From contig JASFAU010000004.1 in the NCBI GenBank assembly GCA_039704465.1, forward strand, positions 124,001-188,000: DNA of 64,000 nucleotides. The letters run 5' to 3'. Under the pieces are notes generated by a model, which saw only the letters and a list, made by a program, of their open reading frames with translations, did no database searches and was not told the DNA's origin. The position numbers and the translations under genes were made by a program. Below are positions 10,256 through 21,449 of the stretch, piece after piece. Position 1 is the first letter of the stretch. Each line of letters opens with the position of its first letter. The DNA is from Plasmodiophora brassicae. Lineage: Eukaryota; Endomyxa; Phytomyxea; Plasmodiophorida; Plasmodiophoridae.

Positions 10256-10915
10256 ATGACGTTCCAGCTGAACGGTTGTGCACTTCTGCTGGCCGTGGTC
10301 GCATCGACGCTCCTGGTTATCGATGCATGTGGTGGGGTTGCGCCCGATACCGCGTGTGACGATAATCGAGCTGACCCCAACGTTACCGCGTCTGACGATG
10401 GTGCTGGCCCCAGTACCGCGCGTAGCGATGAAGTTGACCCGAGCGTCCCCCGTCAGCCTGCACGTCCCCGCATGAAGATCGCATCCTATATGGATCTTCC
10501 CCCTGGCGTGTGTCACTATGCCCAGGACGACCTATATCTATGCCTGGAACATCCGAACGGCCATGGTTTTTTCAAAGACCTGTGGAACTCGGTCGATCGC
10601 ATACTCGGTCGAGATCCTGAATGGGTCCGCGAGATACATGAGCGTCGCCGACCGGATCCGACACCGACTGCTCGTTATGAACCTGAATTGGTAACTGGCT
10701 ATAAGCCGTCACCCTACGCCCGTAGTGGTGAGTCGTTTCTTTCGCGCCTGCCGGTGGTTGGCACCTTGCTGCAACGGCCCCCTGAGGTCCTGAGGTGCGC
10801 CCACTGCTTGTTCTCGTGTGCGACCCCGCAGTGTTTTCGCAGACACATAATAAGGAGCCACCCCGACAAGATAAACGACGCCAAAGCTTGCCAGCCCATC
10901 GCCTCCCGTACGTAG
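10256..10915 (+). CDS. secreted protein with Asp/Pro repeats and a C-terminal C2H2-like finger
   Basis: Single exon, 219 aa. The ATG at 10,256 opens a signal peptide with the hydrophobic core CALLLAVVASTLLVI. A low-complexity Asp/Ala/Pro/Thr segment of about three 11-residue units follows (residues about 33-65). A middle domain contains MDLPPGVCHYAQDDLYLC and a Trp-containing stretch. The C-terminus has CAHC, twelve residues, then H-x4-H (RRHIIRSH), a C2H2 zinc-finger spacing. A secreted protein with a nucleic-acid-type finger is unusual. It resembles candidate effectors only in organisation; I know no family for it. Expression and localisation are unknown. Confidence 0.72.
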   Translation: MTFQLNGCALLLAVVASTLLVIDACGGVAPDTACDDNRADPNVTASDDGAGPSTARSDEVDPSVPRQPARPRMKIASYMDLPPGVCHYAQDDLYLCLEHPNGHGFFKDLWNSVDRILGRDPEWVREIHERRRPDPTPTARYEPELVTGYKPSPYARSGESFLSRLPVVGTLLQRPPEVLRCAHCLFSCATPQCFRRHIIRSHPDKINDAKACQPIASRT

Positions 10916-11084
10916 ACTTCGCGTTTCGTCCATGCGTCGTTTTCCGGTTTGCTAAAGTGCCCAGAATAAATCCCACCCCACGTTTCCCCAACACTAGCCG
11001 GATTGGCAGCCACAACCAGAGGCCTATTGTCGAGTAGAAATACGATATGTACGCTTTGTAGTTGAGCGATTCAGAGCTACCTGG

Positions 11085-12863
11085 CTATGCAGGGCCGGAT
11101 TGGCGGAGACTAAGCTGCGACTCGAACAGGGACGCCACGGGCGGGACCTCGCCCACGTACTCCAGGACGTCCAGCACGCTGTCGTTCACGAACCGCATAG
11201 GCGAACCCTGAACGCCGACGATGATTGGCAACGCAAATGCAGACTGGGACCCTAGAGAATCATATTGATAACGGACAATGTCAACCCAGGACGACGCGCC
11301 AGACGTACCTTTTCCTGCTGGCCAGACGTCGTACTTTCGTTTGCGATGGCCTTGATCGTGGACGCAATTCCATATCGTCAACCATCGGCCGTGATTCGGG
11401 TAGGCGATCAGCTTGCCGCCGTTGCCCGTCCATTTCCCACCGCGAACCTGCGAGAATGTACTGTCATCGTCACGATTCAAACACAAGGACGCGCGCATGA
11501 CGAGCCTGTTCGTGCAGCGTCGCGTATGGCAAGCCACCGTGCATGTCGAGGGTCTGGCCAGGGTACGCGTCCGAGTCGCGAATAACAGTGCCGGCCGACG
11601 AGAAACCGACCCCGAACCCATGCAGGTGGTTGGCATGATCCGCCAGGCGCTGCATGAGGACACCGTACGACCCCATCGCGATGATGCCGAGATGCGCTCG
11701 CTTGCCGGTGAAGGCGACATCTTCGACGGTCACCGCGATGGACTTGTCGATCGTGATGCCTTCGTTGCAGTTGACGATGTCGATGCGACGCAACCAGGAA
11801 TCTCTAACGCCTTGCACCTGGACCGCCGCCCACCCGCTATCGTGCAGGTCGCTGGCGTGATGGATAAACTCCTCGCTGACACTGTCCCATCGTCCCGTGA
11901 TCGTCAGGTCCTCTAGTCCGATCTCTCGATCGACCGACATCGCTCGCAACACGAAAGGGCACGCGTCAACGTTGGCGTCGACGTGCAACGGCTCCTGGAA
12001 CCACACAGTGCCAGTCGTTGCGTCCACTGCCAAACATGTCAACGACGCGATCATTGGCACGAGACGAAGCCTTACGATCCGCGATCGTATGCAATTCGTA
12101 TACGCGCATGCCCTGCGTGACCAAACGTGTCCACGAGGGGGAGATCGTCAGCGGGTAGACGTGGGCAGCCGCGAGAACGGGTGACTGGCACGTTAGTGCC
12201 ACAGTCTGTCCGACATGCAGACGGCGAGCGTTGTCGACCGATACGTTGAAGGTTTCCCGACGGGACGAACGGGTTACGCTCGCCAGGTGCCTGTGGTCGC
12301 TGGCCTTGCTGGACCCGACCCTGATGGCATAGGTCCGGTTGACCTGCATTGCACGCATGAGCGCTCGCCCAGGCGCCTTTGCGTATTGTCCGAACAGAAA
12401 CGTATACCTTATGATGCTGGATGACGATGTTCGTCAGGTTACGGGCCACGCCACGTAGGACGCAATGGGACCCGTGCAGCACAAGTTCTGGCAGGGTTCC
12501 TCGATCTGCATTCGACGATACCGTATACCGACCAACGTTCAGCTGGATGACCCCTCCCGCATCGGACCGTGCGCAGGCGTCGATGGCGCTCTGAATGCCC
12601 GCTGCATCATCGACGTCGTCGTCAGCAACGGCCCCGTAGTCGGCCACGTTGAAAACGGGCCTGCCCGCAATCGGCGTGCTCGGTATGGGCCGATCGCTAT
12701 ACCGGTACCCGGCGTACGAATAGTCCGGCAGGGTCGCCTCCAGAGGCGGGGCGCGCTGCCTGGATTCGTAGAACTCGTCCCAAACCCGTTGCCCGCGCAA
12801 CGGTCGGGCCACGCTCGCCGCAACGAGACACAGCAGGAGCACCCGAGCGGCCGACGTGGACAT
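11085..12863 (-). CDS. secreted pectin-lyase-fold protein (putative polysaccharide lyase)
   Basis: Five exons (12863-12408, 12343-12076, 12026-11491, 11447-11309, 11251-11085) join in frame into 521 aa; introns are 64, 49, 43 and 57 nt. The N-terminus is a signal peptide (MSTSAARVLLLCLVAASV...). Residues from about 60 carry the pectate-lyase-3-type opening: FNVADYGAVADD, then AIQSAIDAC-like and a GGVIQL strand. Next are beta-helix strands such as LEDLTITG, VQGVRDSWLRRIDI, VTVEDVAFTG and VRGGKWTGNGG. The C-terminal part resembles the DUF4955-type extension. Such proteins bind or cleave acidic polysaccharides outside the cell. The exact substrate cannot be told from sequence, and the last two introns are the least certain because exon 5 is also open in frame without splicing. 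Confidence 0.83.
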
Positions 12864-13161
12864 TATGTGTGACACACGGGCCTCGGTCGCGCGAATCGCA
12901 CACATGTGCCCATCACATCCACCAGCGCAGCGACGCACTCCCCGTTGACACAATGCCCGTGACAACTCATGAATCACGAGGCGTCACGATCAGCAGCTCC
13001 CCGCGGTTTTTGTCGTCTGCAGTCTCTGGCGTTACGTGACGCGTGGCGCAGTGCAATACACCGCGCGCGGACGTCCGTGCCGACTGCCGCGGGGGGCAAG
13101 TCCGTGGCGCGGCTGGCGCCGGGAAAGGCCGTGGGCGGCGGCGTCAATTCGGTCGATCGCG

Positions 13162-14331
13162 ATGGCGTCGACGCGCGTCGAATTCAAGGTCGGGCCGGCG
13201 GCGGCGTCGTCGTCGACGGCGGCGCGGCCGGCGGTGCCGATCGCCGCGTTCGCCGGTGCGGCGTCGGATGTGGGGCCGCCGCCGGAGCCGACCGTCGTGA
13301 AGGCGATCCCGATGCCGGCGCTGGCCGATGGGGTCACGACGGATACGCCGATCCTGCTGCGGAACCGGGTGGCCGGCGTGTCCGACGCGGTCGGCGACGA
13401 CGAGAAGTACCGGGTGGATGTCGCGCAGAGGCCGACGAGCGCCTCGCTGACCGATTACGAACGCGTGCCCGTCGACCAGTTCGGCGAGGCGCTGCTCCGC
13501 GGGATGGGCTGGTCGGAAGGGTGCCCGATCGGCCTGACGAACGCCGCCGTCATCCAGCCGACAGAGTATATCCGTCGCGGCGACCTGCTCGGCCTGGGTG
13601 CTGACCCGTCCATTCAGGCCCTGAACCTGCCCTCGATGACGAACAAGAAACGCGCGCGCGCCCGCCCCGAACAACAATTCGACCCGGTCGACGGGCGCGT
13701 CCGCCACGTCAAGGGCATCGACGAGCGGCTCGCCACAGCCGCCGACCTGGCCGTCGCCGTCGGCAGCGACGTCGTCATTACGTCCGGGGCGCACCAGGGC
13801 CAGACCGGCATCGTCACGATGCTGTCGTCGACGACGGCGACCGTGCGCCTCGACGTCAGCGAGAGCATCGTTCAGGTCCGCCCCGAGGACGTTCGTCGGG
13901 CGACGGGTCGCGACCGCGAGCAGCAAGAACGGCCGGCGGCGGCCATGAAGCGCCCGCGCGAGATCCGCTGGGTCGTGCCCGGCCTGCGCCTGCGCGTCGT
14001 CGACAAGCGCCACCGGATGTACAACCGGAAGGGGCGCGTCCTGGACGTGCCGACGGCGACGTCGTTCACGATGGTGGTGGACGACGGCAACGTGCTCGTC
14101 GAGGACCTGTCCGAGCGCGACGTCGAGACGCTCGTCCCGGAGGCGCAGGGCGCCTTCCCGATGATGGTCGTCGCCGGGCGCCATCGCGGGCGCACCGGGC
14201 GCCTCCTGGAACGCAGGACCGACAAGGATTACGCGCGCGTCCGCCTCGACGCGACCGATGCGCTCGCCTGCGACGACGTCAAGGTCAAGCTGGACTACGT
14301 GAGCGAGTTCGTCCCGGACGATGGCAAATGA
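13162..14331 (+). CDS. GPKOW: spliceosomal G-patch and KOW protein (GPKOW/Spp2/MOS2)
   Basis: Spliceosome factor that, in yeast as Spp2, binds and activates the helicase Prp2/DHX16 through its G-patch. One exon, 389 aa. The ATG at 13,162 gives MASTRVEFKVG, like the family's short F-x-F N-terminus. The G-patch core is VPVDQFGEALLRGMGW followed by G.PIG. Three KOW-type stretches follow: SDVVITSGAHQGQTGIV, LRLRVVDKRHRMYNRKG, and a C-terminal VVAGRHRGRTGRLLE, each with the expected hydrophobic-Gly pattern. Codon use is very GC-rich. It lies just upstream of the Sfi1-like gene. Confidence 0.93.
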   Translation: MASTRVEFKVGPAAASSSTAARPAVPIAAFAGAASDVGPPPEPTVVKAIPMPALADGVTTDTPILLRNRVAGVSDAVGDDEKYRVDVAQRPTSASLTDYERVPVDQFGEALLRGMGWSEGCPIGLTNAAVIQPTEYIRRGDLLGLGADPSIQALNLPSMTNKKRARARPEQQFDPVDGRVRHVKGIDERLATAADLAVAVGSDVVITSGAHQGQTGIVTMLSSTTATVRLDVSESIVQVRPEDVRRATGRDREQQERPAAAMKRPREIRWVVPGLRLRVVDKRHRMYNRKGRVLDVPTATSFTMVVDDGNVLVEDLSERDVETLVPEAQGAFPMMVVAGRHRGRTGRLLERRTDKDYARVRLDATDALACDDVKVKLDYVSEFVPDDGK

Positions 14332-14371
14332 ACCGTCGCCCGCTGCTGCTGGTTATTTATACACGACGTCG

Positions 14372-14563
14372 TCAGTCGATGTGGTAGTCGTCCTCGTTCA
14401 GGTACTGCCGATGGTACTGCAGGTCGCGACACCGTTTCTCGCATTGCCGGACGGCGCTCCTCTGCGACAGGGCGGAGCGGACGCCGAGCAGGAGGACGCC
14501 GGCGACGACGACCAGCACGACGATCGCCGTCAGCTGCGATGCGACCGTGCTGCCTGGGTCCAT
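14372..14563 (-). CDS. short single-pass membrane protein ORF
   Basis: ATG-started frame of 63 aa between GPKOW and the Sfi1-like gene. It has a strong transmembrane helix (LTAIVVLVVVAGVLLLGV) after a 10-residue N-terminus. A polar Cys/Arg/Tyr-rich tail ending NEDDYHID follows. No family is recognised. The clean helix and acidic tail make it more convincing than neighbouring random frames. It is divergent from the Sfi1-like start at 14,644. Confidence 0.5.
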   Translation of the reverse strand: MDPGSTVASQLTAIVVLVVVAGVLLLGVRSALSQRSAVRQCEKRCRDLQYHRQYLNEDDYHID

Positions 14564-14643
14564 ACCTGCAGCAAGGCGTCCTCGTCGTCTGTGACCGCTT
14601 GGCGCGAAGCGGGCTGCGACAGCGACGTTCGCCGCCCGCCAGG

Positions 14644-17600
14644 ATGCAACATGTCGTCGACGACGGCCCGCTGCCAGCCGGCGTCGACGTCGGCGTCGTC
14701 CGCGACATTCTGCACGACGCCGACGCGCTCGAGCGCGACGCGACGCTGGTCGACGTGCTCGACGCGTACGAACGGGTGCTGCCGGGGCGCGGCATCGCGA
14801 TCGGCACCGACCTGACCTACTACGAGGCGCTCCTGACCCTGCACCTGCGCCCCGAGCGCGGATGGCACGCCAAGTTGCAATCGTTGCTCGACGACGGGCG
14901 CCATGCGGCGCGCTCGACGGCGCAGCGCCGCGCCGAATGCGATACGGGCGCAGCTGCCACGTCGGAGGCGCCGGCTCCGGAGCCCGCAGCGGCAGCAGCA
15001 GCAGCAGCGCACGAGTTGTACGACGACGGGTTCCCGGCCGGGCAGGACAGCGCGGACGAGCCGGAGAGGGTCGAGCAGTACATCGCGAGGATGGAGCTCT
15101 CCGTCAAGGTCGACGTGTTCGCCGCCTGGAAACGGTATATGCGACGCGCCGTTGCATCGGGCGTGCATCTGAGGAGAGCGCGCGCGCGCGTGCCCGGTTA
15201 GACATACAGCTGAGAACCGGTCCTCATCTGTCGCCAAACGGGCCGTGCTCGTCAAGGCGGACGCGTTTCGCGAGGAGCATGCGTTGCAGGCGTGCGTTCA
15301 GCGCTGGCGCATGCGAACGACGCGTAAGCTCGCGGCGGTGGTACACGTGCGCGCTGATCTCACTGCCTGTGGCCAGGTTCCGCTGCAATGCGGCACGCAG
15401 CGGCAGCGTTGACGCGTGCCCAGCGCCTGCTGTACGCGAGGAAATTGTGTGGCCGGCTCCTGTCTGCGATCCAGCAGCGAAAGCGCATCCGGAACCTGCA
15501 GGTCGTCGTCACCAGCCGCAGCGTCACGTGTCGCATCAGGCATGCCGTCTCCAGCTGGGCGCGTTTCGTTCGTGATGGTCGCCGGCGCCGGATGGCGCAG
15601 ATGGTGAGGCAAGCCGTTGTCGCCCGCTTAGTAAGACTGACGTGTGTCGCGATGCAGGACGCGTTGCGGTTGGCCCGGGTTCGCGCGCTGTGGACCGCCT
15701 GGCGGGACGCAGCATGGCACCACGTTGACGTTCGTCGATGCCGCCTGCGATGCGCGCTGCAGCGATGGGCACAGTGGCGAAACCGTCGCCGACCTGGTCT
15801 GCACCCGCGCCTCGTGCCCTGCCTGCTGACCTGGATCGAAGCGTCCACCGGCGTCGACCTGTGTCGCGCCGTTCACCACGGGTACCTTGGCCATTCCGCG
15901 CTCAGCGACCGCGTTCACCCTGGGCGTACAGGTGCGCCGAGACGGCGCTGGCAAGGATGAACGGCGCCGCGCCGATCCGTTGGCGCAAAGGGTCCCACAG
16001 GGTCGTCTGCCAGCAGATCGTGCTCGTCATGCGCCCGCGCCTCGTCGAATGCGTCACCGCCTGGCGCACCTGGACGCGCCGCTGCCGCGGCGTTAAGCGC
16101 GCCGCCCTGGCCCGCTGGCGCGCCGCCCTGTCACGCGTCCTCGACCTGCAACGCGCCGCCGACAACGTCGTCGACAACCTCGTCCGACGACGCGCGACTC
16201 GCGTAAGCCTCTGCGGTGTGGTTTTTAATGATTGACGGTGACCGGACGCCCCCAGGCCTGGCGCCGGCTCTGCGCGTACCAGCGCGCCTGTCGAGCGCTG
16301 CTCCCCCGGTACGACGAGATCCGGCGGCGCGCGCTCGGCGCACGTCACCTGCGCGCCTGGCGGCAACGCTGCCAGGCGATCGCGATGTCGCGCGCCTCGG
16401 CACGCTCGTCCCGGTTCCGGCAGTGGCGGGCGCGGTACGCGCGCCGTCGCCTGCACCAGGGGCGGAACCGGCATGCGCACCAGCAGGCCGGTCGCGCGCG
16501 TCGACAACGCGCCTGGACGACCTGGCGCGCCGCGTGCCAGGCGGTGCGACGCGTGCGCCAGGGGCGGGCCGTCGCCGATCGGTTCCGCCTCCGGCGCCTG
16601 CTCCGACGCTGGTGCGACGCGCGGCACTGTTCCTGTCGCGTGAGCGCCGACCTCGCCGCAGCTGCCGCACGGCACGCTCGGCACCGTCGCCTGCTGGCGT
16701 TCACCGAATGGCGGCGCGTGACGCTCGCGACGCAACGGCACCGCCGGATGGTGCACGTCGTCGAGCGGCACGCGTGCCGGCGTGCGATCCGCGCGCTTCG
16801 TCGTCATGTCGACGCGCGGGCCCGCGAGCGCCAGGCGGTGCAGGCCGCGGCTCGGCATCGACGCGTCGCGCGCTGTCGTGCCGGCGTGCGCGCCCTGCGC
16901 GTCCACGTGCGCGAGCGCCGCACCGCTCGGCAGGTCGACGAGCGCGCTCGCCGGATCCACGTGTCGCACCGGTGGAACGACTGGCGCGCGTACGTGCGCG
17001 GACGCGCCCTGCGACGCGTCGCCGAGCGGCACGTGCTCCAGCGATGGGTGCGGCGGTTCCGGGGGGCGGTGCGCGCGCAGGCGACCCTGGACGCCGGCGT
17101 CGTGGCCGACTTCCAACGGGACGGCGCTCGCCGGAGACGCCATCACGTCGTGCGGTGCTGGATCGCGTCGCTGACGCTGCGGGTCGCGATTCGCCGCCTG
17201 CGATGCGCGTCGACGCTGGCGCTGTCGGTGCGGAGGATCCGCGCGTCCTGGTGCGCCTGGCGCCGGACGTTCCTGGCCCGGCGGGAGCGGGACGAGCACG
17301 CGCGACGTGTCGCTGCTTGTCTGCTGACCCACCGGAAGCGGCGGTTGCTGGCGGCCTGGTTCGTCCTTGGCGACAGGCGCCGGCACGCACGGCACGTCGA
17401 GGGCGAGGTCCGCTCGCGCTCCACGCTACGCACCCTGCACCGCGCCTGGCACGTCTGGCGCGACGCGCAGGCGTACCGACTGTCTGCGGCTGCCAAGCAC
17501 GACGTCCTTCTCCGTTCCTACCGGGTTGGTTTCGCTCGGCGCGTGCTCCATCGCTGGCGCGTTTGGTGCCGCGCGCGTTCGTGCCGAGCGCGGTGCGCTG

Positions 17601-20495
17601 CCACAACGCTTCGCCGTGCCGCCCGCGTGTGGGTGCGCGCTGCTCGTGCACGACGACGTGCCCGACAGGCCGCACAGCAGTTCCGGGCCCGCGTCAACCG
17701 GGTGCACATGCGCCGGGCGTTCACGCGCATCCTGGCCGTGTCGACGTCGCTCCTGTCCCGACAGGTCGCCCTGCTTCGGTGCGCCGACCTGCACGAACGA
17801 GCCGCGCTCCGGTGCGACCTCCGCGTCTGGCTCGCGAACGCGCGCCTCGTCGCTGTCGGCGTCGCCGTCGAGCGCGATCACGCCGAACGCACCCGACGGC
17901 GCGTCCTGGACGCGTGGCACGACGAGCTCGGTCAGCGCCGGCAACGCTGTCGCGTCGTGCAACGGTCCGTCCTGCGTTGCTGGGCGGCGCACGCCCGGTG
18001 CCGGCGCGCGGTCCACGCCCTGCAGGTGCGGGCGATGCGGAACCGCGCGGGGCGCACGCGCCACTGCGTCTGGGCGACCTGGACGCGGCGTTGCGCCGAC
18101 GCCCGCCAGGCCGACCGCCTCCAGCGCCACCTTCGCCGACGGCGCACGCTGTCGGCATGGCGGTCCCGCCTGGCCGCCGTCCTCCAGCAGCAACGCCTCG
18201 CTGAACGCACCTACGCGCTGACGCTGTACCGGCGCGGGTTCGCGCGAATGCGCGCCCGGGTCGTCCTTGTGGGCGCGTTTCGCGCGCGCCAACGCCTCCG
18301 CGTCCTGCGCCGGTGGCGGATGGCGCGCGTCGAACGCGTCGCCGACCGTCACCTGCGTCGCGACGCGTGGCGACAGTGGCGCCAGGCGCATCGCGTCGCG
18401 TTGCAGAACGTGCACCGGCGCCGCGCCGCGCGCCGCGCCGCCTGGGGTGCCTGGCGTCACGCGCTGGGCATTCGCCGGCGCGTGCGCGCGTTCCGCCTGC
18501 AACGCGCGATCCGGTCCTGGCGCCGCTACTGCCTGGCGCATCGCGACCTGGTCCGGGTGCGGTTGCTGGCGACCCGGGTGCGGTCGCGGCGCGCCATCGC
18601 GTTCTGGATGCGGGCGGCGGCACGTCAGCGCCGGTCGTCGGCGATCGCGGACCGGATCCGGAAGTGGGTCCTGCTTCGGCGCTGGCACCGGTACCTCGCC
18701 CGGCGTCGCCGTCTCGTCCAATGTCGCCGAGCGGCGACGCTGCGTCGTTGGCGCCGGCGAACCCGGACGCGCCTGCGTTTGAGGCAGTGCGCGCGCGTTC
18801 TTCGTGCCGCCAAGGTGTTCAACGCCTGGTCGGCCTGGGCGCGGCACCGCCAAGATTTGGCGAACGCAATGGCGCGGGTCACCCGCGGGCGCGTGCGACC
18901 CGCCTGGGCGGTCTGGCGGGCGCAGTACGAGCAACGGGCGCGCGCCGACAGGCTGGGCGCGCGACTCGGCGCGTTGCGGGTGCGTCGTGTGCAGAAGGCC
19001 GCCTGGACGTCGTGGGTCACGCTGGTGAAGGAGCGCCGTCGCGAACGGCACCTGGACGCCGTTGCCGAGTACGGCACCGTTCGACTGCGCCTGGTGCGTG
19101 GCTACACCGCGCTGCTGGGCGCGTACCGGTCGGCATGCCGGGTGCGGGCGTTCGCTGCGGCACGGCAGCGCCGTCGCCAACGTGCCGCGTTCGTGGTCTG
19201 GCGCGCCGCGTACGCCCGGCAGTGCGTTCGGCACCAGCAGGAGGCATCAGCGGTCCACTTCGGGCGGTTGTGCCTGTTCCGGCGCGTACGCGCCGCGCTC
19301 CGCCTCTGCCAACTGGGCAGCCTGTTCCAGCGCCGGCACGAATTGGCGATATCGCGGCACGCCTGGCGGGCCTGGCAACGGTCGCTGCAGGCGGTTCGCC
19401 GCGTGGCATTGCACCGGCGGCGTCGCCTCCAGTCCTCGTTAGCGAACGCCGTCGGCGCGTTCCGCGACAACGCGCGCCGGCGTCGCCGATGCCGTTCCGA
19501 GCTAGCCCGGATGACGCAGCAATTCGCGACCCGGTGCCCATGGATGCACAACGCGTTCGCGTGCGTCACCACACCGCTGACCGTCGCGTTCCGCGCCTGG
19601 CTCGTCGTTGTCCTGCAGCGGCGCCGTCTCGATCGCCTCCTGGAGCAGTACAGGAACAGTGGACCCAGGTGCGTCGCCGCGCCCGCCTCGCACCTCCCAC
19701 CATGTTGTAACACATCCGGGCAGGTGGCACCACCTCACACGCCGGGTCCTGTCCGCCTGGACTCAGGCGTTCGTGGACCGACGGTACCGGGTGCGATTCG
19801 CGGCGCTGCACACAGGTGACCATTCGTTTGTCGGGGCCAATGGGTGCCACCCGTTCTCAATGGCAGGTGCAGGGTCTGCGATTCGCCACTGGGTGCGCTG
19901 GTACAGGTCCCGCCAGGCGCGCCGGTCGTGCAAGCGTTTAGCGTTCGGTCACTACGATAGCGTCGTCAGGGCGCGGTGCTGGCGCGTGTGGCAGGACGCG
20001 CTCCTGCTATCGTGGCGTCTGTCGCACTTGGCGAGGAGTGTGACCCGCGCACATGAGCGCTCCTCGCTGAAGACCTGCTTCCTGCGCTGGTTCAGACAAT
20101 TCCTGATCGCAAGACATGCACGAGACGCTGTCGAGCGCGCGGCGCGTCATCACCGCCTCACCTTGCAGCGGGGCGCGTTCAAGGCGTTGCAGGCGAAGTG
20201 GCTGTTCAGCAAGCGTCGCGCCGAGTACGTTGTCATGCGGGCGCGTCGTCTGGACCTGCTACTACAGGCATGGTGCTTCGACGCCTGGATGCAGTATGGA
20301 CGCGCCCAGCGACAGCTACGCGACGCGATCCGATTGCAGGAGCTGAGCCTGATGGTGCGCAAGGACGTGTTCAGCGCCTGGCGCCTGTACGTCCGACGGA
20401 TACGATGGACGCGCGAGCGTCTCGAAGGGCAATCCTGGACTGACGAGGGGCAACCACCACCGGGTGAACGTGCTCGCCGACCGATTGTATCATAA
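14644..20495 (+). CDS. giant Sfi1-like centrin-binding repeat protein
   Basis: Multi-exon gene for a protein of roughly 1,850 aa, mostly in one exon at about 16,232-19,678. Sfi1 proteins are long helices that bind centrin at Trp-centred repeats in centrosomes and basal bodies. The N-terminal 100 residues are a conserved-looking helical domain (RDILHDADALERDATLVDV, then TYYEALLTLHLRPERGWHAKL), followed by an Ala run. Dozens of repeats of about 30 residues follow, of the pattern hydrophobic...xxxFxxWr.W, for example VLHRWRVW, AWRQRCQ and HAWRAWQRSL. Introns at 19,679-19,723 (45 nt) and 19,816-19,866 (51 nt, in frame) carry the repeats into the last exon, which ends at the stop at 20,493. Upstream exon borders between 15,190 and 16,240 are approximate. 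Arg content is extreme. Confidence 0.87.
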
Positions 20496-20594
20496 AGCGG
20501 TACGTTGACCACGTTAGGCGGAGGCGTAGTTTGACGAGAGGGAAGGGGGTCGGCGTTCGGAGTTCATTCGTTACCTGCGTCGCCGTTCATAGAT

Positions 20595-21449
20595 ATGGTT
20601 GGTGCAGCGCCTCCCATTGCGATCTCGTCGTCCGGTGGGTGGCCTCAGGTGCAGCCCTTTCAGGACGAGGTGGCGCGCCTAGTCGCCGAGGCAGTCAATG
20701 GGCCCGAGTTCCCGGACCTTCTCCTCGATCTGGTGCACGCCTTTGCCAACGCAATCGACGCTGGTCTGCCATGGAATTCGGAGGCGGCTCGCGACGCTTT
20801 TGACGCAGACCATAGCTGGCGTGACGACCTGCCGTCAACCATCAACTGGTACCCGCTACGCGGGAGGTTCGGTTCATTCGAGATCGTGTCGCGCTCCATC
20901 ACCATCGACAACTCCATGGCTTCCACTGCGATCCTGGTAGAAGACAAGCACGCTCTGGACTGTTTGACTGGCCTGCTCTTCATCAAGGCGCTGCACGAGA
21001 TTGGCCACTCGCTGACCAGGTACTGCCTGCGCCTGCTGCGGCAGATCTACCCGGTCGGGACTCGCGGACGGAATCGCATCCCGACACGACACACCCCGGT
21101 CAAGGTCGGCACGATGAAGATTGGAAACAAGAGAGTTGGGGATGCCGGCAACGGAATCGAAGAGCTCCTGTCGAATGGAATGCGCGTGACCTATCGACAG
21201 GACGCTGTCAGTGGCCGCCTAGAGTACCTGACGCTTGTTGACGGGCCTGGGCGGCGTGGATATCAGGTGCCGGACGCGTGCATTGACCGTGTTCGAATGC
21301 GACCGGACCTGTTCTATTCGACCTTTACCGCCATGCTGGGCAACCACGATCAGCTGAACGGAATTCCAGAGAATATCATGGCGAACTGTGTCGTTAAGAA
21401 CGCGCACGGGGCGGCTTGGGACCCCGTGCCCAAGAACATTAAGCATTAG
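20595..21449 (+). CDS. putative HEIGH-motif zinc metalloprotease, unknown family
   Basis: Single exon, 284 aa from the ATG at 20,595. Near residue 137 it has KALHEIGHSLTRY, a classic HExxH zinc site in a hydrophobic helix. About 60 residues later comes GNGIEELLSNG, whose Glu could be the third zinc ligand of a gluzincin-type enzyme. No signal peptide or membrane helix is seen, so a cytosolic protein is likely. I do not recognise the family as a whole. The call rests on the zinc motif and on codon-like, non-repetitive sequence throughout. Proteolytic activity is inference. Confidence 0.72.
   Translation: MVGAAPPIAISSSGGWPQVQPFQDEVARLVAEAVNGPEFPDLLLDLVHAFANAIDAGLPWNSEAARDAFDADHSWRDDLPSTINWYPLRGRFGSFEIVSRSITIDNSMASTAILVEDKHALDCLTGLLFIKALHEIGHSLTRYCLRLLRQIYPVGTRGRNRIPTRHTPVKVGTMKIGNKRVGDAGNGIEELLSNGMRVTYRQDAVSGRLEYLTLVDGPGRRGYQVPDACIDRVRMRPDLFYSTFTAMLGNHDQLNGIPENIMANCVVKNAHGAAWDPVPKNIKH

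Noticed and set aside
13144..14184. Long minus-strand frame opposite GPKOW
   Set aside because: Arg/His/Asp-rich shadow of a GC-rich real gene.
14999..15009. Short GCA codon run as a possible microsatellite of interest
   Set aside because: It is a brief alanine run in the Sfi1-like N-terminal linker; ordinary for GC-rich coding sequence.
16216..18204. A 662-codon open frame overlapping the Sfi1-like gene, plus several long minus-strand frames at 15.9-19.2 kb
   Set aside because: They are shadow frames created by very high GC and Arg-rich codons; they show only Pro/Arg/Ala low complexity and no domain.
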